From NCBI GenBank assembly GCA_021804505.1, contig JAJZHL010000019.1:1-10986 (forward strand): a stretch of DNA of 10,986 nt, read 5' to 3'. The stretch's first letter is position 1, and each line of letters begins with the position of its first letter. The position numbers were made by a program, and so were the translations under genes. The stretch is from Pseudomonadota bacterium. Its GTDB lineage: Bacteria; Pseudomonadota; Alphaproteobacteria; Rickettsiales; Rickettsiaceae. The notes under the pieces were generated by a model that saw nothing but the letters and a program-made list of their open reading frames with translations, did no database searches and was not told where the DNA came from. Shown piece by piece: positions 1 to 7,775 of this stretch.

Positions 1-1171
1 CATCTAGTACGCCTGAGATCATCTCTCCTACCATAATAAACTCTTTCTCTTTAAATCCTCTGGTTGTACAAGCAGGTGTACCAAGCCTAATACCAGAAGT
101 AATGAAAGGAGACGTGGTATCAAAAGGAATAGCATTTTTATTACAGGTGATACCAGCTCTCTCTAACGAATCTGCAGCTACCTTACCTGTTATACCATAA
201 TTTCGGAGGTCCACTAATACCATATGATTATCAGTACCGTTTGTTAAAATATTGTACCCTCTATCAGTAAGTGTTTTCCCAAGAACCTTAGCATTACTCA
301 TAACTTGTTTGATATAAGCATGATACTCTGGTTGCAAGGCTTCTAAAAACGCTACCGCTTTGGCAGCGATTACATGCATTAATGGCCCCCCCTGCAATCC
401 TGGAAATAGCGCAGAATTTATTTTTTTACCAATCTCTTCATCGTTTGAAAGGATCATTCCGCCTCTTGGACCCCGCAGAGTCTTATGGGTAGTTGTAGTG
501 ACTGCATGAGCATATGGTAATGGACTTTGATGTTCTTTCGTTGCTATCAAGCCAGCAATATGTGCTATGTCTGCTACAAAATATGCTCCTACCTTATCAG
601 CAATTTCCCTAAATTTAGCAAAATCTAACTCGCGCGGATAAGCAGAATAGCCAGCAATAATAAGTTTAGGCTTATGCTGCAAAGCTATATCTTCCACTTC
701 TGCATAGTCAATTCTGTAGCTTTCTTTATTAACGGGGTAAAAAACAGATTTAAACCATTTACCCGACAAATTAGGAAGAGCTCCATGGGTTAAATGCCCT
801 CCAGTATCAAGCGACATACCAAGAATAGTATCATGAGGTTGTAAAAGTGCTAAAAACACTGCTTGGTTGGCCTGAGAGCCCGAATGCGGCTGGACATTCA
901 CATATTTGCAATCAAATAACTTCTTAGCCCTTTCTATTGCTAAAAGTTCCGCCTTATCTACTTCTTCACAACCATTATAATAACGCTTACCTGGATAGCC
1001 TTCTGCGTATTTATTGGTAAGAACTGACCCTTGGGCCTCCAGCACCGCTGGACTTACAAAATTTTCAGACGCGATAAGTTCTATAGTATTGTGCTGACGT
1101 TTTACTTCAGCGTTAATAATCTGATATATTTCATTATCTGTTTCAGATAATGTTTTTAAAAAACGTGTCAT
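1..1171 (-). CDS. glyA: Serine hydroxymethyltransferase, 3' end cut by window edge
   Basis: PLP-dependent cytosolic enzyme that interconverts serine and glycine while loading a one-carbon unit onto tetrahydrofolate to give 5,10-methylene-THF, the substrate of FolD. I translated the reverse strand from the ATG at 1171-1169 and read 390 codons with no stop; the family is usually about 420 residues, so only the last ~30 are missing. Visible hallmarks are [12 protein letters not shown] near residues 30-41, the [17 protein letters not shown] block (53-69), [25 protein letters not shown] with Asp201 and His204, and [14 protein letters not shown] with the PLP-binding lysine at 230. It starts 5 bases after the stop of the upstream esterase; an AGG in that gap region can act as a weak Shine-Dalgarno. 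It appears to be the last or near-last gene of a six-gene minus-strand operon. The identification is secure. Confidence 0.97.
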   Translation of the reverse strand, partial: MTRFLKTLSETDNEIYQIINAEVKRQHNTIELIASENFVSPAVLEAQGSVLTNKYAEGYPGKRYYNGCEEVDKAELLAIERAKKLFDCKYVNVQPHSGSQANQAVFLALLQPHDTILGMSLDTGGHLTHGALPNLSGKWFKSVFYPVNKESYRIDYAEVEDIALQHKPKLIIAGYSAYPRELDFAKFREIADKVGAYFVADIAHIAGLIATKEHQSPLPYAHAVTTTTHKTLRGPRGGMILSNDEEIGKKINSALFPGLQGGPLMHVIAAKAVAFLEALQPEYHAYIKQVMSNAKVLGKTLTDRGYNILTNGTDNHMVLVDLRNYGITGKVAADSLERAGITCNKNAIPFDTTSPFITSGIRLGTPACTTRGFKEKEFIMVGEMISGVLD

Positions 1172-1176
1172 TAAAC

Positions 1177-1821
1177 CTACTTAATATTTTCTTTTATAAA
1201 CTCTACTGCAAATCTTAGGCCACTTGCATCAATTGAATGAGCAAGGTTTTGTACGGTGTGGCTAGCATGCGGGACATCATGCTGTTTTAAGTACGCAATT
1301 ATTTCATCCATACTAGCTATTTCTACCACATCATCAAGGGCTCCATGAACTAAACATACTGGCGTGGATTTATTTATACATTCTTGTGGTGGAATTAATT
1401 TCCCAGAAAAACCTACTATACAGTTAAACGGCTTCGGCTCGATAAGATTCAAATATAAACCCATCATCGTACCTTGAGAAAACCCTATAATTATAGTATC
1501 TTGATTAGTCAGGTTCAATTCCCTTTGCTTATCGTGTATTATACCTTGTAATAAAGCAATGTTTTGAGCTACTAATTCTTTTAATACACTTAAGTTGCGA
1601 TTACCTAAGCTGAACCACTGCCGCCCATAAGGTGCCATATCGAATGGCTCAACCCCATGCGGAGAGATAAAGTAGCAATCTGGCAGCTCTTCCTGAATAA
1701 ACGGCACAAGCCCTATCAAATCATTACCATCCGACCCAAGCCCATGCAGCAATACAACTAATTTTTTGGGTGTATTCAAACTTTTTACTTCTGGATAAGG
1801 TAATATTTCTGTTCTACTCAT
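1177..1821 (-). CDS. Alpha/beta-hydrolase esterase, phospholipase/carboxylesterase family
   Basis: A 214-residue protein of the Abhydrolase_2 type (carboxylesterase/acyl-protein thioesterase/YpfH-like). The oxyanion-hole strand is [10 protein letters not shown] (21-30). The nucleophile elbow is GFSQG with Ser115. The acid is Asp163 (or 164) in HGALDDVV, and the base is His195 in LAHSID, so the catalytic triad is complete in the right order. There is no signal peptide, so it is probably cytosolic. The length is normal for the family. The true substrate cannot be told from sequence: short-chain esters, lysophospholipids and acylated proteins are all known for relatives. It lies 13 bases after comF and 5 bases before glyA on the same strand, which suggests co-transcription but no obvious pathway link. 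Confidence 0.9.
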   Translation of the reverse strand: MSRTEILPYPEVKSLNTPKKLVVLLHGLGSDGNDLIGLVPFIQEELPDCYFISPHGVEPFDMAPYGRQWFSLGNRNLSVLKELVAQNIALLQGIIHDKQRELNLTNQDTIIIGFSQGTMMGLYLNLIEPKPFNCIVGFSGKLIPPQECINKSTPVCLVHGALDDVVEIASMDEIIAYLKQHDVPHASHTVQNLAHSIDASGLRFAVEFIKENIK

Positions 1822-1834
1822 ATTATTTTTTTGT

Positions 1835-2554
1835 TTATGTCATTGCTACTGTTATCACATAAACACTTTTTGCTCCAGCATTTTTTAAAAGCATTGAACA
1901 TTTATTTATTGTACTACCAGTCGTACGAACATCATCAATTAATAGTATGTTACTACCTTCAATTTTGTGTCTTTTATTAAAAGCTAAACTGTTCGCTAAA
2001 TTCTTCTCACGCTGGTTTTTAGATAGAAAGGTTTGCGACTTAGTCCATCTTGTTTTAATCAAAACATCCGGAAGCGCTTGTTTTTTAATTATCTTACTAA
2101 TTTCTTGCGCTAAAATTAAGGCTGGATTATACATTCGAAATAGCCGCTTAAACCTATTCATGGGAACAGGAATAATAAAATCTACATCTTTTATCTCATT
2201 GTAATATCTTGTACATAACAATTTAGCAAAGCTTTTAGCAAAAACAGTTTTATCATGATATTTGAAGGCATGGACTATCCTTTTACTATGTTCATTAAAT
2301 TTTAACAAACTACGAGCCATATCGTAGGCAGGCTTATTCCGTATACATCTTCCACAATGCATAACACCCACTACTGATAACTCTAATTTATAACCACATA
2401 TAATACAATAAGGTCTTGCAATAAAATCTAGTTTTTCCCAACAAGGAGGACAAAAACTACCATGACTATCAACCATTTCCGAGCAAGATAAACACCGAAA
2501 TGGCAAAATATAATTTATAATACCACTGAATAACGACTGAGTAATATCAAGCAT
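1835..2554 (-). CDS. comF: ComF-family phosphoribosyltransferase-like protein
   Basis: A 239-residue ComF/GntX-type protein. The N-terminal part holds four Cys pairs that should bind zinc: CLSC (21-24), CPPC (35-38), CIIC (50-53) and CGRC (67-70). A type I phosphoribosyltransferase fold follows, with the PRPP-binding motif ILLIDDVRTTGST at 203-215 and the acidic pair Asp207-Asp208. In naturally competent bacteria ComF helps bring in transforming DNA as single strands; in many other bacteria its role is unknown, and no other competence gene is visible here. The start is supported by a purine-rich AAAGAG just upstream. It lies 9 bases from the preceding gene and 13 from the next. All metal and PRPP motifs are intact, so it is not a decaying gene. 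Confidence 0.92.
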   Translation of the reverse strand: MLDITQSLFSGIINYILPFRCLSCSEMVDSHGSFCPPCWEKLDFIARPYCIICGYKLELSVVGVMHCGRCIRNKPAYDMARSLLKFNEHSKRIVHAFKYHDKTVFAKSFAKLLCTRYYNEIKDVDFIIPVPMNRFKRLFRMYNPALILAQEISKIIKKQALPDVLIKTRWTKSQTFLSKNQREKNLANSLAFNKRHKIEGSNILLIDDVRTTGSTINKCSMLLKNAGAKSVYVITVAMT

Positions 2555-2563
2555 CTTTTCTCT

Positions 2564-4021
2564 TTAGCGATTATGTACTTGGGAGTGTTGTTGTTGTCTG
2601 ACTTTAAGTTCTGCAACAACCTTTGAGTGAGGGGTTTTTGGTGTAGGTGAAGGCTTAATGTCACCTATTTTAATACCCCCTGCTGCTATAGACTTAGGAC
2701 GCTCTCCACCTTCAGTCAAGTACACTACCATATCCGCTACACTAGCAGCACGCTCTAATTTATTCTGCGCAGTATTTGCTGAAGCAGTTTGTTCTTGTAC
2801 AGCAACGTTCTCTCCAATTTGTTCTGGCTGATATAAATTGCTTGTACTATCAAACTGGGATTGAATTACATATTTCGTGCCTGAAGCAACTGAAAATGTC
2901 ATTTTTTCAAAGAAAGTTTTTTCTTTAGGGGCAGCAAAATCTGGTTCTAGCGCTACTTCTTTACGAAGTGCTTCAAATCTTTCTCCTGGCTCTTGTGGAA
3001 GTTTCCCGGCTTCTACTTCTTTTGCAAACCTGGTTAAGGCTTCTGTTCTTATTCTTTCTTCTCTCTCAAGTGTTTTAAGCTCTTCTAAACTCTTATATTG
3101 GCCTATTTCTACCTGCAATTCATCATTTGCTCTTTGAACCGCATATTTTTCTTTTCTTTTTTGTAGATTCTTATCGGCCTCTCCTGTAACGTTACCAAGC
3201 GTTACAAAAGCAGCCATTGCCTGATCAACTGGATTATCTGCTGTTAGAGCATTTCCTATAAGAGAAACACCTTCTAATGCATTATCACGTAGCGCTTTAG
3301 CAACTTCCCCTACCTTACTAGTTTTAGGAGTGATCCTTAACTCTGCTGCTTCCCGTCTAGGACCCAGGGTTGCTTCATGTTGCTCAATAAACTTTTGAAA
3401 ACTAGAAGAAGAGTCTAGCTGTTTGAGTAACTCTTTTTGTTTTTGCTTTAACTCTACATTATTTTTTAAAAGTCTATGCTCTTGCATCAATCTCTTGGCA
3501 TCATGCACTTCTAAGCTTTCTTTAGCGACATTATAAGCTATGGCAGCTAATGATAAACTGGCTAAAGCAATACCTACCGGCGTAGGACTTATTAGCATAG
3601 TTAAAGCAGCCATCCCTATTCTATAAAATCGTTTCGCTGGTTTGCTAGTTAAAGTCTTCCATACAGTAGCAACTGAACGTGAAAATACTTTTCCTACCTT
3701 AGTGCTTTCTAGTTTTTCAATAAATTTATCACGAAAATTAGTAAATGGTACTACCAAGTTTGAGGCTCTAAACATCAGCACAATACCCGACTGTGCTATG
3801 CTTGCTATTCCTGTTAGCTCTCCCCGTACGACTTGCGTTACAATGTTTGCAATCGCAAGAGAAAAAGCCACTATTGCTGCCACCGCATTAGCTATTCTAA
3901 ACCCTAATCTTATTTTTTCTCCTTGTTTTGGTGGTACTTGAGAAGTATTTTCACTAGAATTTTCTTGGGTAGCTTTCGCTTGTTCTTCTTTCTTATTACC
4001 GCCTAAATCCTGTTGTATCAT
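2564..4021 (-). CDS. Uncharacterised 485-residue membrane-associated protein
   Basis: I do not recognise this protein. It opens with a polar, Gln/Glu/Lys/Ser-rich stretch (1-37). Alanine-rich hydrophobic segments follow at about 41-65, 70-93 and 135-164, interrupted by a basic region (98-134). The rest is charged and mostly helical in character: likely coiled-coil stretches at about 166-205 and 285-340, rich in Glu, Lys and Leu, and a low-complexity Pro/Ser/Gln-rich basic tail (455-485). There is no cleavable signal peptide at the very N-terminus and no catalytic motif that I can name. This layout (disordered N-terminus, paired hydrophobic segments, long coiled coil) is seen in membrane scaffolds and in some secreted effectors of intracellular bacteria, but that is only an analogy. 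It sits inside a tight operon, 5 bases after ubiH and 9 before comF, and the long uninterrupted frame argues that it is real. Confidence 0.85.
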   Translation of the reverse strand: MIQQDLGGNKKEEQAKATQENSSENTSQVPPKQGEKIRLGFRIANAVAAIVAFSLAIANIVTQVVRGELTGIASIAQSGIVLMFRASNLVVPFTNFRDKFIEKLESTKVGKVFSRSVATVWKTLTSKPAKRFYRIGMAALTMLISPTPVGIALASLSLAAIAYNVAKESLEVHDAKRLMQEHRLLKNNVELKQKQKELLKQLDSSSSFQKFIEQHEATLGPRREAAELRITPKTSKVGEVAKALRDNALEGVSLIGNALTADNPVDQAMAAFVTLGNVTGEADKNLQKRKEKYAVQRANDELQVEIGQYKSLEELKTLEREERIRTEALTRFAKEVEAGKLPQEPGERFEALRKEVALEPDFAAPKEKTFFEKMTFSVASGTKYVIQSQFDSTSNLYQPEQIGENVAVQEQTASANTAQNKLERAASVADMVVYLTEGGERPKSIAAGGIKIGDIKPSPTPKTPHSKVVAELKVRQQQHSQVHNR

Positions 4022-4026
4022 AATAT

Positions 4027-5175
4027 CTATCTTTGCCCCATAGCATAATTCAGCAGCAAATCCTTAATAGGTGATAAATGATCAATAGCCTTAAGGCCTG
4101 CCCTCCTCAAATACCATAATAACCTGAAATTATTGGAAAAAATGCTATTTAAATTATCAGTCATTATATACATTTCATAATTATCATCTGCTCTCTTAGC
4201 TTCATATTGCTGCAGTATCTCCTGATTAGTACCAAAATCAGCTACTAGTTGCGTTAAAATTTCTATGTCTTTCATCCCTTGGTTTAGCCCTTGCCCTGCC
4301 AAAGGATGTATAATATGAGCACTATCAGCTACAAGTACGATTTTATTATAAAAATATCTATTTGCAATACGCGCTTTCAAAGGATGCATTATAATATTGC
4401 TGTCTAAGACAATATTACCATAGGTGTTACCACAATTTTGAGTTACCAAATACTCTATTTCTTCTTTCGTCAAAGTTATAAGCAAGGCTCCCTGCTCAGG
4501 GGTATTTGTCCATACTATAGATGAATAATGCTGATCAGATAGAGGTAGAATAGCACACGGACCAGACGGCATAAAATGCTCTATCGCACAATTTTCGTGA
4601 CGCTTTTCATGCCTAATATTAAATGTTAACGCCACCTGCTTATATTGTTTTACTATTCTGTCAGAAAAGAAATGCTGGCGTACCTTAGAATGATGCCCAT
4701 CACATACCACTAATAAATCACACTTTATACTATTACCATTCTCAAGATATAATATTGAATGCTCTTTAAAACTATCAACTTTATGATAAAGACATTGATC
4801 AAGTACCTTAATATATGGGCTATCCTTTACTGCATGTAATAGAATATTTTTAAATTTAGGATTTGCTATTATATAGCCAAGTGCTTCATGACCTTCCATA
4901 TTAGACAAGCCTAACATTTCTGATGCCTTATTATCCACCACATATACTTCAAGCATTTTACTGGCATTATCTTTGACCTCAGGCCATATATGAAGACTAT
5001 CCAAAAATTCAGAAGAAAGCGGTGTTAGAGCAGTAGTCCTGTTATCATTAAAAAAACTATCACTATTTGTATCATTGCGCTCAATGATAGTAGTATGTAT
5101 TTGCCGTTTGGCAAAAGCTAAAGCTGTTAGCATCCCACTAAAGCCGCAGCCTAATATTACTATTTCCTCGGACAT
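4027..5175 (-). CDS. ubiH: UbiH/UbiF/Coq6-family FAD-dependent hydroxylase
   Basis: A 382-residue class A flavoprotein monooxygenase of the family that hydroxylates the aromatic ring of ubiquinone precursors, using NAD(P)H and oxygen at the inner membrane. The N-terminal FAD site is VILGCGFSG (6-14, GxGxxG), ending in a Glu32 that can hold the ribose. The DG motif is VVCDGHHSKVR (157-166). The second FAD motif is VADSAHIIHPLAGQGLNQG (282-300), followed by MKD. The usual Gly-Asp of this last motif reads Ala-Asp, a mild substitution; the binding Asp284 is kept. Which ring carbon it acts on (UbiH, UbiF, UbiI or a broad-range UbiL/UbiM-like enzyme) cannot be settled by eye, so the symbol is provisional. 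It follows the small MnhF-like gene by 6 bases. Confidence 0.88.
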   Translation of the reverse strand: MSEEIVILGCGFSGMLTALAFAKRQIHTTIIERNDTNSDSFFNDNRTTALTPLSSEFLDSLHIWPEVKDNASKMLEVYVVDNKASEMLGLSNMEGHEALGYIIANPKFKNILLHAVKDSPYIKVLDQCLYHKVDSFKEHSILYLENGNSIKCDLLVVCDGHHSKVRQHFFSDRIVKQYKQVALTFNIRHEKRHENCAIEHFMPSGPCAILPLSDQHYSSIVWTNTPEQGALLITLTKEEIEYLVTQNCGNTYGNIVLDSNIIMHPLKARIANRYFYNKIVLVADSAHIIHPLAGQGLNQGMKDIEILTQLVADFGTNQEILQQYEAKRADDNYEMYIMTDNLNSIFSNNFRLLWYLRRAGLKAIDHLSPIKDLLLNYAMGQR

Positions 5176-5181
5176 ATTGCT

Positions 5182-5436
5182 TTACTTATTAGATTGTTTT
5201 ATAAAATATCTTAAATATGCGTTACTTGCTATAAAGCTAAGGAAAAAATAAATTATAGCAATATCCAAATACGAACTATTCATTTTAAATGAGCCAAGCA
5301 GGGATATAAGAAGGCTTACTATTGCTGTTAAGCTATTTAATAGTAATATTTTAGTAAAAATACTTACATTTTGGATAAATAAATAGATCATTAGACAAAT
5401 AAATAGCATTGTAGTGATCAGACAAAAGTTTATCAT
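5182..5436 (-). CDS. Small membrane protein resembling cation/proton antiporter subunit MnhF/MrpF
   Basis: An 84-residue protein with three hydrophobic helices at about 3-22, 28-48 and 55-78. The order and loops fit MrpF/MnhF/PhaF, a small subunit of the multisubunit Na+(K+)/H+ antiporter: a KILLLNSLT segment starts helix 2, a short loop follows, and YLDIAIIYFFLSF then leads into an aromatic, basic end (ASNAYLRYFIK). From memory of the family, the start of helix 2 normally reads like D-R-I-x-x-x-D; here it reads Thr28-Lys29-Ile-Leu-Leu-Leu-Asn34, so the acidic residues are absent, while Asp58 in helix 3 is kept. No other Mnh/Mrp subunit is in the window. It is the first gene of the minus-strand operon. 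The match is by pattern only; an unrelated three-helix protein remains possible. Confidence 0.65.
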   Translation of the reverse strand: MINFCLITTMLFICLMIYLFIQNVSIFTKILLLNSLTAIVSLLISLLGSFKMNSSYLDIAIIYFFLSFIASNAYLRYFIKQSNK

Positions 5437-5533
5437 ATCAATTATTTTAAATTGGTTTATTGATTATTTAGCGATTATAACATAAAATCGCCTCTCATTA
5501 AGTGAACTCTATTTAATTTTATACATTTTTTTT
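5437..5533. promoter_or_regulatory. Divergent promoter region between the ubiH operon and the fnr-folD pair
   Basis: A 97-base AT-rich gap between genes that point away from each other. Minus strand: a perfect TATAAT at 5479-5474, preceded by TG one base away (extended -10), which would start transcription about 30 bases before the MnhF-like gene. Plus strand: TTGATT (5460-5465), 17 bases, TAAAAT (5483-5488). Both are pattern matches only; AT-rich DNA gives such matches by chance, although the extended -10 on the minus strand is good. Confidence 0.5.
5471..5491. promoter_or_regulatory. 21-base inverted repeat overlapping both -10 boxes
   Basis: GCGATT at 5471-5476 and AATCGC at 5486-5491 are perfect complements separated by 9 bases, so the half-site centres are 15 bases apart. 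The repeat covers the minus-strand -10 box and the proposed plus-strand -10 box. It is the only GC-containing symmetric sequence in an otherwise AT-rich gap. It could be an operator for a dimeric regulator or simply a short hairpin; no regulator can be named. Confidence 0.35.
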
Positions 5534-6535
5534 ATGCACGATACAGATATTATTATAATAGGAGCAGGGCCAGTAGGTTTGTTCGCTATTTTTCAGGCAG
5601 GAATGCTTGGTATGAAAGCACATGTTATAGACGCCCAAGAGATAGTAGGTGGGCAATGCACTACCTTATATCCTGATAAACCTATATATGACATACCCGC
5701 CTACCCTAAAATAATGGCTGATGATTTGATAAAGCAGCTAGAACTACAAGCTAGGCCGTTTTCACCGACTTATCATCTAAATCAGCAAGCAGTAAAATTA
5801 GAGATAGAAGGGAATCTATATAAAATTACTACCTCGAAAAACAAACAGATAACTGCTAAAGCTATCATAATTGCTGCTGGATGCGGTGCATTTGGCCCTA
5901 ATAGGCCACCGCTACAAAATATAGAAGAATTTGAGGGAAAATCTGTATTTTATTTTGTAAAAAATCGTAGTTCCTTTGCGAATAAGGAAATTGTTATAGC
6001 AGGTGGTGGAGATTCTGCAGTAGATTGGGCAATATCACTTAGCGAGATTGCCAAAACAATTTTTTTAGTACATAGACGTGATAAATTTAAAGCGGCACCA
6101 GAGAGCCTTCGGCAACTAGATGAACTAGCATCTAGCGGCAAAGTTCAGCTTGTTATTAACTATCAACTAGATAAATTAATAGGCAAAAATGGTGTATTAG
6201 AAGCAGTTGAAGTAAAGGATTTTGAAGGAAATATCCGCTCATTACCAGCAGATACATTATTACCATTCTTTGGATTATCACAGGATTTAGGACCAATTAA
6301 AGACTGGGGCTTAAATATTAAAAATCATCACATAACCGTGGATAATTCATATTTTCAAACAAATATACCAAATATCTATGCTATTGGTGATATAGCTGCT
6401 TACCCTGGCAAATTAAAGTTAATTCTCACTGGCTTTGCTGAAGCAGCAAGTAGCTTGCATCATGCATATGACAAAGTGTTTGAGGGCAAGGCTCTACATT
6501 TTGAATATTCTACCACTAAAGGAGTAAAGCAGTAG
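5534..6535 (+). CDS. Ferredoxin/flavodoxin-NADP+ reductase, thioredoxin-reductase-like type
   Basis: A 333-residue flavoprotein of the TrxR-like FNR class (Bacillus YumC type). It moves electrons between NADPH and ferredoxin or flavodoxin in the cytosol. The FAD site is [13 protein letters not shown] (6-18), followed by the typical [21 protein letters not shown] region (38-58). The NADP site is [13 protein letters not shown] (154-166) with [11 protein letters not shown] (179-189), whose Arg pair selects the NADPH phosphate. The C-terminal FAD motif is [20 protein letters not shown] (282-301). The Cys-x-x-Cys redox pair of true thioredoxin reductases is missing, which separates it from the TrxB at the right end of this window. 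No Shine-Dalgarno is visible before the ATG; the leader is AT-only. Its stop overlaps the folD start by one base. Confidence 0.92.
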   Translation: MHDTDIIIIGAGPVGLFAIFQAGMLGMKAHVIDAQEIVGGQCTTLYPDKPIYDIPAYPKIMADDLIKQLELQARPFSPTYHLNQQAVKLEIEGNLYKITTSKNKQITAKAIIIAAGCGAFGPNRPPLQNIEEFEGKSVFYFVKNRSSFANKEIVIAGGGDSAVDWAISLSEIAKTIFLVHRRDKFKAAPESLRQLDELASSGKVQLVINYQLDKLIGKNGVLEAVEVKDFEGNIRSLPADTLLPFFGLSQDLGPIKDWGLNIKNHHITVDNSYFQTNIPNIYAIGDIAAYPGKLKLILTGFAEAASSLHHAYDKVFEGKALHFEYSTTKGVKQ

Positions 6536-7404
6536 TGGTAGAAATTAGTAGCAAAATAATCAACGGTAAATATTATGCCCACGAGATACTGTCTGATCTG
6601 AAAGAACAGGTATCTATCTATCGGCAAGAACTTAACCGCGTTCCTACTCTTGCAATTATCCTAGTTGGGGATAACCCTGCAAGTGCCATATATGTTAGAA
6701 ACAAGCTGAAGGCAGCTGCTGAGATTGGTATGGATACTTTGCAGATCAATCTCCTCTTTAATGTTGGGGTTAATAACATATTAGAGGAGATTAATACTCT
6801 TAACGAAGACCCAAAGGTTTCTGGTATTATTGTACAACTTCCCTTACCAGGCCACATTGACAAGAACTTAATTTTATCTGCTATTAACCCAAATAAGGAT
6901 GTGGACGGTTTTCACCCCTTGAATGTTGGCTACTTGCATAGCGGAACAGGGAATGGGTTTGTACCCTGCACTGCTCTTGGCTGCGTGGAGTTAATTAAAA
7001 AAGTAGAGCCCAATTTAGTAGGCAAAAACGTTGTAGTCATAGGGCGCTCCAATATTGTCGGCAGGCCATTATCTGCTTTATTACTCAGAGAAGATTGTAC
7101 GGTTACTGTTTGTCACTCTAAATCACAAAATTTAAGCAAGATCACCTCGCAGGCAGATATAGTAATATCGGCTATGGGGTCCCCTTTAATGCTTACTGCT
7201 GAGTATTTTAATTCAAACTCTATTGTCATCGATGTAGGCATTACAAAGCTTGAGTCCGGTAAAATAGTTGGGGATGTTGACTTTACAAATGTTGTGAATA
7301 AAGTCAGATATATCACTCCTGTTCCAGGAGGCGTCGGGCCTATGACCGTCGCATTTTTGCTAAAAAATACGCTAAAAGCAGTACTGGCTACTTACTTTAG
7401 GTAG
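6535..7404 (+). CDS. folD: Methylene-THF dehydrogenase/methenyl-THF cyclohydrolase (FolD)
   Basis: A bifunctional cytosolic enzyme of 289 residues that oxidises 5,10-methylene-THF with NADP+ and hydrolyses the product to 10-formyl-THF, for purine synthesis and initiator-tRNA formylation. The catalytic pair Tyr53 and Lys57 lies in [12 protein letters not shown]. Other hallmarks are [12 protein letters not shown] (97-108), [13 protein letters not shown] (120-132), the NADP-binding [15 protein letters not shown] (166-180) and [16 protein letters not shown] (261-276). It begins with GTG at 6535, sharing the last base of the preceding TAG stop; GGAG at 6521-6524 lies inside the upstream gene with 10 bases of spacing, so the two genes look translationally coupled. 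It uses the product of GlyA, encoded in the neighbouring operon on the other strand. All active-site residues are present. Confidence 0.97.
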   Translation: MVEISSKIINGKYYAHEILSDLKEQVSIYRQELNRVPTLAIILVGDNPASAIYVRNKLKAAAEIGMDTLQINLLFNVGVNNILEEINTLNEDPKVSGIIVQLPLPGHIDKNLILSAINPNKDVDGFHPLNVGYLHSGTGNGFVPCTALGCVELIKKVEPNLVGKNVVVIGRSNIVGRPLSALLLREDCTVTVCHSKSQNLSKITSQADIVISAMGSPLMLTAEYFNSNSIVIDVGITKLESGKIVGDVDFTNVVNKVRYITPVPGGVGPMTVAFLLKNTLKAVLATYFR

Positions 7405-7442
7405 TATACTGGAGGATGGAGTGAGGTGGTGGCATACCCAGC

Positions 7443-7471
7443 TTGTCATTCCTAGCCACGGCGGAAAACCA
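7443..7471 (+). repeat. Truncated copy of an intergenic palindromic repeat (left half)
   Basis: TTGTCATTCCTAGC at 7443-7456 is identical to 10456-10469 before dnaB. The next bases (CACGGCGGAAAACCAG) align with the arm of that fuller element (TACAGCAGAAATCTAG), 11 of 17 matching over the aligned part. No matching right arm follows, so this is the remnant of one half of a GTCATTCC...GGAATGAC-type palindrome common in Rickettsia intergenic DNA. The element family itself is not named. Confidence 0.55.
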
Positions 7472-7602
7472 GTACTTACTTGGGGTGTGAAAATAACCAT
7501 ATTGGTCTTAATATCGCTATTAAAGACACAAACTTAGTAAAATTTACGGGGATTTTTCTCAGTGTATGCAATAAATGCTTGTTTCTATTTTTAACTACCT
7601 CT

Positions 7603-7769
7603 ATTTTAGTGGGGTTAGTGATGACTTACAACCGTCATGAAAGTCGACCTCAAGCTCTAGCTATGCTAGGGGTCCGCTGTTATAAGCACTTGAGAGGCGT
7701 GAAATACAGCGGGTGGTTATTATTCATTAATGGCTGTTGTAAGCCCCTAGCACCAACATAATAGGGGTC
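7603..7769 (+). ncRNA. Candidate structured RNA or leader with pseudoknot and RBS-masking hairpin
   Basis: Several exact complementary pairs cluster here. CTTACAAC (7625-7632) pairs with GTTGTAAG (7736-7743). GCTAGGGG (7665-7672) pairs with CCCCTAGC (7744-7751). These two 8-base helices cross each other and abut at 7743/7744, the layout of a coaxially stacked pseudoknot. Inside lies a hairpin, CCGCTGT (7674-7680) with ACAGCGG (7706-7712). CCCCTA (7744-7749) can instead pair with TAGGGG (7762-7767), which contains the likely ribosome site of the following micro-ORF. Imperfect complementarity also joins the outer ends (about 7603-7618 and 7747-7762). A weak promoter TTGTTT (7579-7584), 17 bases, TATTTT (7602-7607) would start transcription near 7613. 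It matches no RNA family I know, and a palindromic mobile remnant is the main alternative. Confidence 0.4.
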
Positions 7770-7775
7770 GATGAC

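Noticed and set aside
7480..7761. A 93-codon plus-strand ORF between folD and nagZ
   Set aside because: It crosses the structured segment, has no domain or clear ribosome site, and its composition is unlike the neighbouring genes; judged a chance open frame.
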